From CAVZTX01 sp963778375 (GTDB lineage Bacteria > Chloroflexota > Ktedonobacteria > Ktedonobacterales > Ktedonobacteraceae): 64,000 bases of DNA. Shown in pieces: positions 53,994 to 62,290 of this stretch. Position 1 is the first letter of the stretch, and each line of letters begins with the position of its first letter. The translations under genes and the position numbers were made by a program. The notes below the pieces were generated by a model. It saw only the letters and a list, made by a program, of their open reading frames with translations, did not search any database and was not told where the DNA came from. The DNA is taken from contig CAVZTX010000024.1 in assembly GCA_963778375.1 (NCBI GenBank), positions 1 through 64,000 of the forward strand. The letters are read 5' to 3'.

Positions 53994-55076
53994 ATGAGGA
54001 TTGGTATCAATGGATTTGGACGCATCGGTCGACTAGTTCTACGCTCCGCACTGGCTCGTAACGTTGACCTTGACGTAGTAGCAATCAATGATCGGGGCGA
54101 CGCCGCGATCAATGCTCATCTCTTCCAGTTTGACTCCACTTATGGACTCTTCCGCGGCCATGTGGAAGCGGGCGATAGCCGGATTCTCATTGATGGGCAA
54201 TCTATCTCCATTGTTTCGCATCTCAATCCACATGACATCCCCTGGCGCGAACTTGGAGTTGAGCTTGTAATCGAGTCCACCGGTGCTTTTGCCAATGCCG
54301 AGCAAGCGAAAGCACATCTGCTTGCTGGAGCAGAGCGCGTATTGGTGACCGCGCCAAGTAAGGGAGCCGATGTGACGCTGGTGCTTGGTGTAAACGAAGA
54401 CGACTATAATCCAGAAAAACATCGCATTGTCTCCGCTGCATCATGCACCACCAATTGTCTTGCACCTATAGCCAAAGTACTGCAAGATCAGTTTGGAATA
54501 CGTAATGGCATGATGAATACCATCCATTCCTACACCAATGATCAGCGTATCCTTGACCGCAGTCACAATGATCCCCGACGTGCTCGGGCTGGTGCTGAGA
54601 ATATTATTCCAACGACAACAGGCGCTACCAGGGCATTGGGCGAAGTCATTCCATGCTTGGCGGGTAAGTTTCACGGGATTTCCTTCCGTGTTCCTACGAT
54701 TACTGTCTCGGTGATTGACCTGGTTGCTGAACTGGAACGTGTCACGACTGCTGCCGAAATCAACAAAGCGTTCGCTCTGGCTGCGAGTGGTCCGATGGCA
54801 GATGTACTTGGCTATACCGATCTACCATTGGTTTCTAGCGATTTCCGAGGTGACAGTCGCTCAAGCATCGTAGATGGCTTGATGACAACAATACTTCCTA
54901 ACGAGCAGATGGCTCATGTCGTAGGCTGGTATGATAATGAGTGGGGCTACGCTAGCCGTGTCGGCGATCTGGCAAACTTTATCAGCGAGTATGAGTCCAG
55001 CGAACAGCGTCCAGGGCAGGCGAGGGTTGCCGAAAGCGAGCGGGTGGAGCAATCATTCCAGAATCTACGGCTCTAG
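53994..55076 (+). CDS. gap: Glyceraldehyde-3-phosphate dehydrogenase (type I)
   Basis: A 360-residue protein. The NAD(P)-binding motif GINGFGRIGRLVLRSA opens the chain. The catalytic Cys is in SAASCTTNCLAP. SHNDPRRARAGAENIIP and WYDNEWGYASRV complete the fold. INDRGD in place of the usual NDL/NDP after the second strand leaves cofactor preference uncertain. Its position after phosphoribulokinase suggests the reductive Calvin-cycle direction. The C-terminus is about 20 residues longer than usual. Confidence 0.93.
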   Translation: MRIGINGFGRIGRLVLRSALARNVDLDVVAINDRGDAAINAHLFQFDSTYGLFRGHVEAGDSRILIDGQSISIVSHLNPHDIPWRELGVELVIESTGAFANAEQAKAHLLAGAERVLVTAPSKGADVTLVLGVNEDDYNPEKHRIVSAASCTTNCLAPIAKVLQDQFGIRNGMMNTIHSYTNDQRILDRSHNDPRRARAGAENIIPTTTGATRALGEVIPCLAGKFHGISFRVPTITVSVIDLVAELERVTTAAEINKAFALAASGPMADVLGYTDLPLVSSDFRGDSRSSIVDGLMTTILPNEQMAHVVGWYDNEWGYASRVGDLANFISEYESSEQRPGQARVAESERVEQSFQNLRL

Positions 55077-55193
55077 CAAGCTGTTGTGCCACTCATTCGG
55101 TGAGAACGCATCTGCTTCTCTTGCAATTGTTATCCGCTTGCAAGCAATGAAAGGATGATTTCTAAGAAACATCCTCGAAGATGGAGGGCCTAC

Positions 55194-56141
55194 ATGGAAG
55201 AAGATGGGCTCAGCGATGAGTTTCTCATGGACGCCATTGCAGGTAGAGCCATGTGGGCGCTAGAACGTCTCTATGACCGCTACAGCGGACGCTTCTTTGC
55301 GCTGGCCTATCGTATGACCGCTGATCATATGGCCGCCGAAGAGTTGGTCCAAGATGCCTTCTTAGCCATCTGGCGAAGTGCCACATCATATGCCTCCCAA
55401 AGGGGTCCGGTTCGTAACTGGCTCTTCTCCATCATCTACCACCAAACGCTTAACTATTTACGCAGCGTGCGCCGTCATTCTAGCTTGCAGCAGGTATCCT
55501 GGCAGGAAGTTGAGGCATATGAGCGCTTTGCCTTATCGGATGTATGGGAGCAGGCATGGAGTTCCATGCAAAGCGCGGATCTCCACACGTGTCTGATGCA
55601 ATTGCCCATCGAGCAGCGTACGGTCATTGAACTGGCGTATTTTTGGGGATGGACACACACAGAGATCGCTCAGCGCTGTCAGTTACCCCTCGGTACCGTC
55701 AAAGCACGCATTCGCCTGGGGGTATTACATCTCAGACGTGCACTTGAGCAAAGAGAAAGAGACGAGGAGCCTTTCTCCGCTAACACGAGCATTGAGAAGG
55801 TCAGGCCAAGACAAGCTGCGACAGTGATTGTTCAGGTAACTGAAATTGAATGTGTCGCAGGGTATGAACTATGTCAAGAGGGCTCGTGTCGGTGTTTTAG
55901 GTATACCGAGTGGGAACGCCTCGTTGAGCAGATTGAGGCGTTCGAGTTCCGTGCAATCGTTGGGAGTTTCACTGCACGCAAAGAAAGGCGAGTCCGTGGC
56001 CATATCTACTGGTATGCTTATATATGGGGAAGTGCTGGCAGACGAAAGATTTATCTCGGTCGGCCAGCAGAACTGACACTTCCACATCTGGAGGCTATGG
56101 CAAGGAAGCTCCATGAAGGTGAGCGAGGCAAGCAATCCTAG
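55194..56141 (+). CDS. ECF-type sigma factor with an additional C-terminal domain
   Basis: A 315-residue protein if ATG 55194 is used (GATGGAGGG, 7 bp upstream); ATG 55155 would add 13 residues. Region 2 is at about residues 8-80 (LERLYDRYSGRFFALAYRMT, AAEELVQDAFLAIWR). Region 4 is at about 120-175 (LPIEQRTVIELAYFWG, THTEIAQRCQLPLGTVKARI). The extra 130 residues hold a Cys cluster (CQEGSCRC) and a beta-rich segment, HIYWYAYIWGSAGRRKIYLG, then LTLPHLEAMARKL. That segment resembles N-terminal parts of Ktedonobacterial LuxR-like regulators and arm-type DNA-binding domains (from memory). No anti-sigma gene is adjacent. Confidence 0.85.
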   Translation: MEEDGLSDEFLMDAIAGRAMWALERLYDRYSGRFFALAYRMTADHMAAEELVQDAFLAIWRSATSYASQRGPVRNWLFSIIYHQTLNYLRSVRRHSSLQQVSWQEVEAYERFALSDVWEQAWSSMQSADLHTCLMQLPIEQRTVIELAYFWGWTHTEIAQRCQLPLGTVKARIRLGVLHLRRALEQRERDEEPFSANTSIEKVRPRQAATVIVQVTEIECVAGYELCQEGSCRCFRYTEWERLVEQIEAFEFRAIVGSFTARKERRVRGHIYWYAYIWGSAGRRKIYLGRPAELTLPHLEAMARKLHEGERGKQS

Positions 56142-56392
56142 ATTTTTCAAACCCTATAACCAAAGAATTATAGATAAATATCTTGATATATTTAGGATTG
56201 TATGCTACACTTTGCAATTGAACGGTGCCCCTCTTAAAGGAAAGAAGGTATTTCACAATAGGAGAGTAATTCCGAAAGCTTACCTATCTTACTTCCATGT
56301 TGTGATAGAGTAACTTAAGGACCATCTTTTATTGTCAGTGATAAGTAGTGCGATAGCCGCCTATATATCCTAGAAATGGGGTAGAGAACATT

Positions 56393-56536
56393 ATGCAACA
56401 TTGCGAGTGCTCTTTCCCATTATGCTGCTCATACGAGAATCTGCACCTAAAACTTCGCTTAGCAAGCTTGCGACAACTACATTTGTGCTCCCCCCGCGCA
56501 AATGAGCATCAACTGTTAAATCAGTTATCAATTTGA
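56393..56536 (+). CDS. Possible Cys/His-rich microprotein
   Basis: ATG 56393 opens a 47-codon frame beginning MQHCECSFPLCCSY and ending with a helical tail (LRLASLRQLHLCSP). GGGG stands about 15 bp upstream. The Cys spacing (C-x-C-x4-CC) could bind a metal, but the frame is short and could be chance. Confidence 0.2.
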   Translation: MQHCECSFPLCCSYENLHLKLRLASLRQLHLCSPRANEHQLLNQLSI

Positions 56537-56835
56537 TCTATCCCTATCCCTGGAAAGAGCTTATGCCACACATTGTTAAATTGTTCTGGATAATGTAATC
56601 CGAACACAAGCAAAGGGCATAGTACGTAAGTAGAGATAGTATTTCTATTAGAAAGGCTAATCTCAATCCCTAGGAACACTGGTCAAAGATGGACCAGATA
56701 CGCAAGGATGCCATCACCCTGGTATAGCTCGTCATATTTCTAACCCTGCGCATACTGATCCACCATTTTCAGGCATATGAATGCCTTTCAAGGAATCCCT
56801 GGTCGTTGTTCTTTCATAGTGCAATCTTCGTCAAT

Positions 56836-56853
56836 TGTGACAAATCTGTTACA
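56836..56853. promoter_or_regulatory. Candidate operator upstream of the hydrogenase genes
   Basis: TGTGAC-AAATCT-GTTACA is an 18-bp palindrome with one mismatch, about 200 bp before the small-subunit gene. It resembles CRP/FNR-type sites in half-site sequence, but its spacing is 2 bp wider than the TGTGA-N6-TCACA consensus. Confidence 0.35.
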
Positions 56854-56992
56854 TTTGCGATGAATTTGCCAGAGGCTCGTAGAAAGCCTTTGACGTTTCC
56901 TCGTATTCCTGGTTGCTGTCATTTTAGTAACGTCACCTCCGGCAATTGCAATTGGTCTATTACCATTGCGGCTACTTTTGTAAGCGGCTTCT

Positions 56993-57019
56993 GTAGGGAC
57001 AGTGCCTTGCGCCTGTCAT
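56993..57019. repeat. Dispersed 27-bp repeat, diverged copy
   Basis: GTAGGGACAGTGCC, then TTGCGCCTGTCAT, is a degenerate copy of the repeat at 17269 and 17321. It ends about 33 bp before the hydrogenase start. Confidence 0.6.
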
Positions 57020-57051
57020 CATGAGCGCCTATCGCTCTAAGGAGGAACCAT

Positions 57052-58074
57052 ATGGCGACCAAAGTGGAAGACGTCCACGTTATCTGGATCGTAGAGGGAT
57101 TGGGATGTGAAGGCGACACCATCTCAATTACCGCAGCGACCCAACCCAGCCTCGAGGATATTGTTTTAGGAACCATCCCCGGGCTCCCTCGAGTTCACAT
57201 CCATAATAAGTGTATTGCCTACGAGTGGGGCAAAGACTTTATGGATTGGTGGTACAAAGCCGAGCGCGGTGAACTCGACCCCTTTGTCCTCGTGTTTGAA
57301 GGATCAGTGCCAAACGAGAAAATCAAGTCCGAAGGCTACTGGGCAGCCCTCGGCGTTGACCCTGCAACTGGCCAGCCCATTCCTGTGACTGACTGGATTG
57401 ATCGCCTAGCACCCAAAGCCCTGGCAGTGGTAGCAATCGGAACCTGCGCCACCTATGGTGGCATCCATGCTATGGCAGGTAATCCCACCGGTGCTATGGG
57501 TGTTGCTGACTATCTAGGCTGGAACTGGAAGTCCAAGGCGGGCATTCCGATCGTGAATGTTCCCGGATGTCCCGTACAACCTGATAACTTCATGGAGACC
57601 GTTCTCTATTTGCTCTACCAGGTAGCGGGAATGGCTCCAATGATTCCGCTAGATGCCGAAGGACGACCAACCTGGCTCTTCGGCAAAACTGTCCATGAAG
57701 GCTGCGACCGCGCTGGCTATTACGAGCAGGGGGATTTTGCTACAGAGTACGGGTCACCAAAATGTATTGTGAAGCTGGGATGTTGGGGACCAGTAGTGAA
57801 CTGCAATGTTCCTAAGCGAGGCTGGATGAACGGTATTGGCGGCTGCCCCAACGTTGGTGGTATCTGCATTGGCTGTACGATGCCAGGCTTCCCAGACAAA
57901 TTTATGCCGTTTATGGACGAGCCTCCCGGTGCCCACGTATCTACGAATGTCATTGGTTTGTATGGCTCTGTCATTCGAGGACTGCGCGGCATAACCAATA
58001 GAACCGTCGACAAAGAGCCATCCTGGCGGCATAAGGGCAGGGAATTAACGACAGGCTACCAGCCAAAGTGGTGA
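57052..58074 (+). CDS. hhyS: [NiFe] hydrogenase small subunit, group 1h
   Basis: A 340-residue protein; ATG 57052 follows TAAGGAGG. It lacks the Tat signal of membrane-bound group 1 enzymes. The first cluster motif is GLGCEGDT, in which an acidic residue replaces the second Cys of the usual CxxC. Further ligands are in GTCATYGG, NVPGCPVQPDN, KLGCWGPVVNC, GGCPNVGGICIGC. The Asp/Cys-type proximal cluster is known for the actinobacterial-type group 1h enzyme of Ralstonia. Group 1h enzymes are high-affinity and oxygen-tolerant and oxidise atmospheric H2. Confidence 0.94.
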   Translation: MATKVEDVHVIWIVEGLGCEGDTISITAATQPSLEDIVLGTIPGLPRVHIHNKCIAYEWGKDFMDWWYKAERGELDPFVLVFEGSVPNEKIKSEGYWAALGVDPATGQPIPVTDWIDRLAPKALAVVAIGTCATYGGIHAMAGNPTGAMGVADYLGWNWKSKAGIPIVNVPGCPVQPDNFMETVLYLLYQVAGMAPMIPLDAEGRPTWLFGKTVHEGCDRAGYYEQGDFATEYGSPKCIVKLGCWGPVVNCNVPKRGWMNGIGGCPNVGGICIGCTMPGFPDKFMPFMDEPPGAHVSTNVIGLYGSVIRGLRGITNRTVDKEPSWRHKGRELTTGYQPKW

Positions 58075-58121
58075 TCATTCGTTCCTTTCGGCCTGCTGAG
58101 CGAAGCTAGACACGGAAGTGT

Positions 58122-58158
58122 TCTCGTTGCAGTCCGTCTTTCAAGAATCGCAACGAGA
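58122..58158. repeat. Hairpin between hydrogenase small and large subunit genes
   Basis: Arms TCTCGTTGC (58122-58130) and GCAACGAGA (58150-58158) are perfectly complementary with a 19-nt loop. It may tune subunit ratio or mRNA stability. Confidence 0.6.
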
Positions 58159-58199
58159 CGACATCAACGTACATCGGCTCTAACAAAGGAGATAGTATC

Positions 58200-59996
58200 A
58201 TGACGACGCAAACGAGGCGAGAAGAGACTCCGGCTCAACCACCACAACTAGTAGAGATGTCGTGGGATCCGATGACACGCATCGTGGGCAGCTTAGGTAT
58301 CTATACCAAGATTGACTTTAAGGCGCGGAAGGTAGTAGAAGCCTTTAGCACTTCCCACATCTTCCGGGGCTACAGTCTCTTCATGCAGGGCAAAGATCCA
58401 CGTGATGCCCACTTCATCACAAGCCGCATCTGCGGTATTTGTGGCGACAACCACGCAACCTGCTCCGTCTATACTCAGAACATGGCCTATGGGATAAAGC
58501 CCCCAGCAATGGGTGAGTGGATTATCAATCTGGGCGAGGCGGCGGAGTACATGTTCGACCACAACATCTTTCAGGAGAATCTGGTCGGTGTAGACTTCTG
58601 CGAGCAGATGGTGAAAGAGACGAATCCAAGCGTACTTGAGAAGGCAAATAACACCCCTGCTCCACACGCTGCAGATCACGGATATCGCACCATTGGCGAC
58701 ATTATGCGCTCGCTTAACCCCTTCGTCGGCGAATTCTATCGTGAGGCACTCCATGTGAGTCGCTATACTCGCGAGGCATTCTGTTTGATGGAAGGTCGCC
58801 ATGTCCATCCCTCGACCCTCTATCCTGGAGGAGTTGGAACCACTGCTACCATTCAGATCTTCACCGACTACCTGGTTCGACTGATGAAATACGTCGAATG
58901 GATGAAGAAGGTCGTTCCTATGCACGACGACCTGTTCGACTTCTGGTACGAGGCCCTACCTGGCTATGAGCAGGTTGGCTATCGGCGGACCCTGCTCGGC
59001 TGCTGGGGTTCTTGGCAGGACCCCGACGTGTGCGACTTCGATTATCGTACGATGGAAAAGTGGGGCCGTGCTATGTTTGTCACCCCTGGAGTTGTCGTGG
59101 ATGGGGAACTGGTCACGACAAGCCTGGTCGATATCAACCTGGGTATCCGCATCCTATTGGGCAGTTCCTACTATGAGGACTGGGAGAATCAGCGGACATT
59201 TGTTGATCGAGACCCGCTTGGCAACCCGGTTGACAAACGCCACCCCTGGAATCAGACAACGATCCCGAAGCCACAGAAACGTGATTTCAATGACAAGTAT
59301 AGCTGGACAATGTCTCCGCGCTGGTATGATAAGCGCACCGGCGATTACCTGGCCTTAGATACTGGCGGTGGTCCCATCGCTCGTCTATGGTCGACGGCTC
59401 TGGCTGGACTGGTAAATCTGGGAGGCTTAGTCGAGGCGACTGGCCACAGTGTTATTATCCGGTTGCCCAAGAGTGCCACGAAGCCAGCAGTGGAGTTCGA
59501 GTGGAAGATTCCGAAATGGAGCAACGCTATCGAGCGTAACCGGGCGCGAACATACTTCCAGGCCTATGCTGCCGCTGTCGCACTGCACTGTATAGACAAG
59601 GCGATGGCTGAGTTACATGCTGGCCATACTAAAACCTGGACCGATTTTACAGTGCCGAAGGAAGCCATCGGTTGCGGTTTCCATGAGGCAGTACGTGGTG
59701 TGCTTTCCCATCACATGGTCATTGAGAATGGAAAGATCGCTAACTACCATCCCTATCCTCCTACACCCTGGAATGGCAGTGTGCGAGACATTTATGGCAC
59801 GCCGGGACCATATGAGGATGCCGTGCAAAACACACCGATCTTCGAAGAGAATCCCCCGGACAGCTTCAAGGGTATCGACATCATGCGAGCAGTTCGCAGC
59901 TTTGATCCTTGTCTACCGTGTGGCGTGCATATGTACATGGGTGGAGGGAAAGAGCTTCAGAAAGTTCTTTCACCAACATTTGGCTTGAACGAGTAA
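58200..59996 (+). CDS. hhyL: [NiFe] hydrogenase large subunit, group 1h
   Basis: A 598-residue protein. The [NiFe] centre is bound by two CxxC motifs: SRICGICGDNHAT (about residue 80, L1) and DPCLPCGVHMYMGG (about 565-580, L2). SWDPMTRIVGSLGIY opens the catalytic domain. GRHVHPSTLYPGGVG is a further family motif. Protein continues about 20 residues past the L2 motif, so a C-terminal peptide may be cleaved by a maturation protease, which is not in the window. GGAGAT lies upstream of ATG 58200. With the small subunit it forms the H2-oxidising core. Confidence 0.95.
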   Translation: MTTQTRREETPAQPPQLVEMSWDPMTRIVGSLGIYTKIDFKARKVVEAFSTSHIFRGYSLFMQGKDPRDAHFITSRICGICGDNHATCSVYTQNMAYGIKPPAMGEWIINLGEAAEYMFDHNIFQENLVGVDFCEQMVKETNPSVLEKANNTPAPHAADHGYRTIGDIMRSLNPFVGEFYREALHVSRYTREAFCLMEGRHVHPSTLYPGGVGTTATIQIFTDYLVRLMKYVEWMKKVVPMHDDLFDFWYEALPGYEQVGYRRTLLGCWGSWQDPDVCDFDYRTMEKWGRAMFVTPGVVVDGELVTTSLVDINLGIRILLGSSYYEDWENQRTFVDRDPLGNPVDKRHPWNQTTIPKPQKRDFNDKYSWTMSPRWYDKRTGDYLALDTGGGPIARLWSTALAGLVNLGGLVEATGHSVIIRLPKSATKPAVEFEWKIPKWSNAIERNRARTYFQAYAAAVALHCIDKAMAELHAGHTKTWTDFTVPKEAIGCGFHEAVRGVLSHHMVIENGKIANYHPYPPTPWNGSVRDIYGTPGPYEDAVQNTPIFEENPPDSFKGIDIMRAVRSFDPCLPCGVHMYMGGGKELQKVLSPTFGLNE

Positions 59997-60037
59997 CGTC
60001 GTACGACTGCGTTAGGAATGTTGGTTCTGGCAATCGC

Positions 60038-60079
60038 ATTCCGTTCAATGTTCGAGTATACGTGAGCATTGAACGGAAT
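60038..60079. repeat. Hairpin after the hydrogenase large subunit gene
   Basis: Perfect 13-bp arms ATTCCGTTCAATG (60038-60050) and CATTGAACGGAAT (60067-60079) with a 16-nt loop. No T-tract follows, so it is more likely an RNA-stability or attenuation element than a full terminator. Confidence 0.7.
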
Positions 60080-60173
60080 CGGGAAGCCAGATGGGTTGGA
60101 GCACCCGCGTTCGAGACGCAATGGAGACGTCCCTATCTTAGCAACTCGAACAATAACGAGAGGAAAACATACA

Positions 60174-60530
60174 ATGGATGAGCAACAGCACTCGTCAACT
60201 TCATCTAAACCTTCGCACCAGCCAGGTACAGGTAAAGGCGAAGAAAAAGTTAAAACTCAGGGAAAAGAAGCTGGACGCAAAGATACCGGTACTACGGGTA
60301 AAGCAAACCGCCCCAAAGGTAAGTCAACTGCCCGGGATTCTACAGGCATCAATCCTAAAGAGCCGGTAGACCCCCAGAGCCCGCAATATGCCGACTCCCT
60401 GACACTAAACCATCATAAGGAGTGTGGAAGGGAAAGGCTCGGAAATCTTGTAGTCGCCAGTGGCGTATCTCTCATGCCCGAATCGCATTCTGATCTTGAG
60501 AAGGCTCTTAAGAGAGGTAAAGAAGGCTAA
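60174..60530 (+). CDS. Low-complexity Lys/Ser/Thr-rich protein in the hydrogenase operon
   Basis: A 118-residue protein; ATG 60174 follows GAGAGGAAAA. The first 70 residues are disordered-looking and rich in Lys, Ser, Thr, Gly and Pro. The C-terminal 45 residues are more ordered and contain HHKECGRERLGNLVV and SHSDLEKALKRGKEG. No family is recognised. Its position between structural subunits and the NifU-like gene suggests a hydrogenase accessory role. Confidence 0.6.
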   Translation: MDEQQHSSTSSKPSHQPGTGKGEEKVKTQGKEAGRKDTGTTGKANRPKGKSTARDSTGINPKEPVDPQSPQYADSLTLNHHKECGRERLGNLVVASGVSLMPESHSDLEKALKRGKEG

Positions 60531-60607
60531 ATATGGAGGTAAGCCACTGGTAGCAGTTTTTGATGAAGTTGGCCAGCCCGCAGCTTGCGGAAAAGAGAGG
60601 ATGTGTC

Positions 60608-61549
60608 ATGCAACAAGGTATGCAGGAGCAACAACGCCTGGCGGCACGTATCGAGAAGCTAGTCGAGGAAGTTGCCTCGTTCACCGACCCACATGCGCGT
60701 GACACAGCCCAGGAACTTGTCCAGGCACTTCTGGACATGTACGGCGAAGGGCTGGCCCGGATGCTTGAGCTCACTGCGCAGACCGAGGCGTCAGGCTATG
60801 CTCTGATCGAGACGTTTGCGAATGACGAACTCCTGGCTGCCTTGTTTATGCTACATGATCTGCATCCAGTAGATCTTGAGACGCGCATTGCACAGGCGCT
60901 GGTTGAAGTACGACCGTACCTTCAGTCACATGGTGGCAATGTCGAGTTAGTCAAGGTTGAAGACCACATAGCCTATCTGCGTCTCGAGGGGAGTTGTCAT
61001 GGTTGCCCTTCCTCAACCATGACCCTCAAGTCGGCGATTGAGGAGGCCATTTATAAGGCCGCTCCCGACCTGAATGAACTCAAGGTAGAGGGCGTTGTCG
61101 AACCGCCACCGCGCCTGGGCAAACCAGTTGCATTCATTCCTCCACGGCGTAACAAGCATAATTCCAGTGAGTCAGTACAGGAAGGTGGATGGCGCGTAGT
61201 AGAGCAAGTAGCCTCTCTCCCGCCTGGAACCCTGAAGGTAGTTACTGTGCAGGGCAAGTCATTGCTCTTCTGTCAAATTGCAGGCACCTACTATGCCTAT
61301 TCCAATCGTTGCAGTAGTTGCAGTGCTTCTCTCGCTCACAGCAGATTAGAGGAATCGACCCTCATTTGTTCCTCGTGCGGGCGGTTTTATGACGTCTGCC
61401 GCGCTGGAAGATGCCTGGACCCGGATGCACCCAACCTGTTTCTCGAACCAGTCCCATTACTTGTGGAAGGCGATAAGGTGAAGGTGGCCCTATCAGCATT
61501 AGCAAAAGACGATTCATCCGAGATCGCCCTATCAACAAACGCAAGATGA
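60608..61549 (+). CDS. NifU C-terminal domain fused to a Rieske-like domain with altered ligands
   Basis: A 313-residue protein; ATG 60608 follows AGAGGA. Residues about 1-90 are helical. The NifU-like domain (about 95-165) has GGNVELVKVED and the cluster-scaffold CxxC in GSCHGCPSST (about 127-136). The C-terminal domain (about 195-300) aligns with Rieske proteins, but the two His ligands are absent. NRCxH-type sequence reads NRCSSCSASL, and CPxHG-type reads CSSCGRFYD. The four Cys form two CxxC pairs, as in zinc or rubredoxin-like sites. It likely assembles or relays Fe-S clusters for the hydrogenase. Confidence 0.85.
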   Translation: MQQGMQEQQRLAARIEKLVEEVASFTDPHARDTAQELVQALLDMYGEGLARMLELTAQTEASGYALIETFANDELLAALFMLHDLHPVDLETRIAQALVEVRPYLQSHGGNVELVKVEDHIAYLRLEGSCHGCPSSTMTLKSAIEEAIYKAAPDLNELKVEGVVEPPPRLGKPVAFIPPRRNKHNSSESVQEGGWRVVEQVASLPPGTLKVVTVQGKSLLFCQIAGTYYAYSNRCSSCSASLAHSRLEESTLICSSCGRFYDVCRAGRCLDPDAPNLFLEPVPLLVEGDKVKVALSALAKDDSSEIALSTNAR

Positions 61550-61560
61550 GGTGAGCAACG

Positions 61561-62290
61561 ATGTCGTCATCCGAACTTACAAACAATCAAGATGGTTCTT
61601 CCGCTGCGCCCCTGGATATACTACGCCAGTTTGCGCGTAGGCGAGAGATGCGCCAGCCTGCGGAGCAATGTGATCTCTGCAGCTGCAGAGATCCCGGCAG
61701 AGCATACTCACTTGTTGGAAATCTCCAACCGTGCACTGGTCTGTGTCTGCCGTCCTTGCTCAATCCTCTTTAGTGACTCGGGGTCTGGTGGAGGGAAGTA
61801 TCGGCTTATACCCTCGCGCTATCTGCTCTTGCAGGATTTCCACATGACGGATGAGCAGTGGGATAACCTCATGATCCCGGTCAACATGGTATATGTATTT
61901 CATAACACAACGGCCGGGCGAGTTATGGCCTTCTATCCCAGTCCTGCCGGAGCTATGGAGTCCTTGCTCAGCCTCGAAGGCTGGGATGAGCTTGTCAATA
62001 ACAATCCAATTCTGAACGATCTGGCTTCCGACGTTGAGGCGCTCCTTATCAACCGCGTGCGAGGTATGGATGGTCAGTACTACCGTGAATATTATGTTGT
62101 CCCGATCGATGCCTGTTACCAGCTTGTTGGTCTGATCCGGCTTCACTGGAAAGGTCTCAGTGGTGGAGAAGAGGTATGGAAAGCGATTAGCGAGTTCTTT
62201 TTGGGTTTACGGAAGAGAGCGACTCCTGTAGGGGAGGGCAATGTGGATAGCCAGCTAAGAACTCCTTCGTCTTTGAGAGGAGAGAGCTAA
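61561..62290 (+). pseudogene. DUF5947 hydrogenase-associated protein, interrupted by a +1 frameshift
   Basis: The first frame starts at ATG 61561 (LDILRQFARRREMRQPAEQ, CDLC) and stops at 61771-61773. The second frame continues from about 61684 with AEIPAEHTHLLEISNRALV, CVCRPCSILF, YPSPAGAMESLL and the C-terminal VPIDACYQLVGLIRLHW, GLSGGEEVW. Skipping one T in AGCTGCAG near 61682-61685 joins them as CDLCSAEIPAEH, which is the family pattern. The protein has a CxxC...CxxC metal site and is a regular neighbour of group 1h hydrogenases. Its stop overlaps the next start (TAATG). Confidence 0.8.

Larger units (their letters stand above)
56142..57051. other. Long gene-poor region upstream of the hydrogenase operon
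   Basis: About 910 bp without a convincing large gene. It contains a possible 47-codon Cys/His-rich ORF (56393-56536), small hairpins (CTGGTC/GACCAG at 56679-56697; AGGCAT/ATGCCT at 56771-56786), an 18-bp imperfect palindrome (56836-56853) and a diverged dispersed repeat (56993-57019). It may be a long untranslated leader or a heavily regulated promoter region. Confidence 0.5.

Noticed and set aside
56113..56313. 66-codon frame overlapping the end of the sigma factor gene
   Set aside because: It begins inside the preceding gene, and there is no start signal or family similarity.
56836..56853. True CRP binding site
   Set aside because: Half-sites are CRP-like, but the 8-bp central spacing differs from TGTGA-N6-TCACA. 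It was kept only as a generic palindrome.
56806..57024. 72-codon frame upstream of the hydrogenase
   Set aside because: It has no ribosome-binding site, runs through a dispersed repeat, and its translation shows no recognisable pattern.
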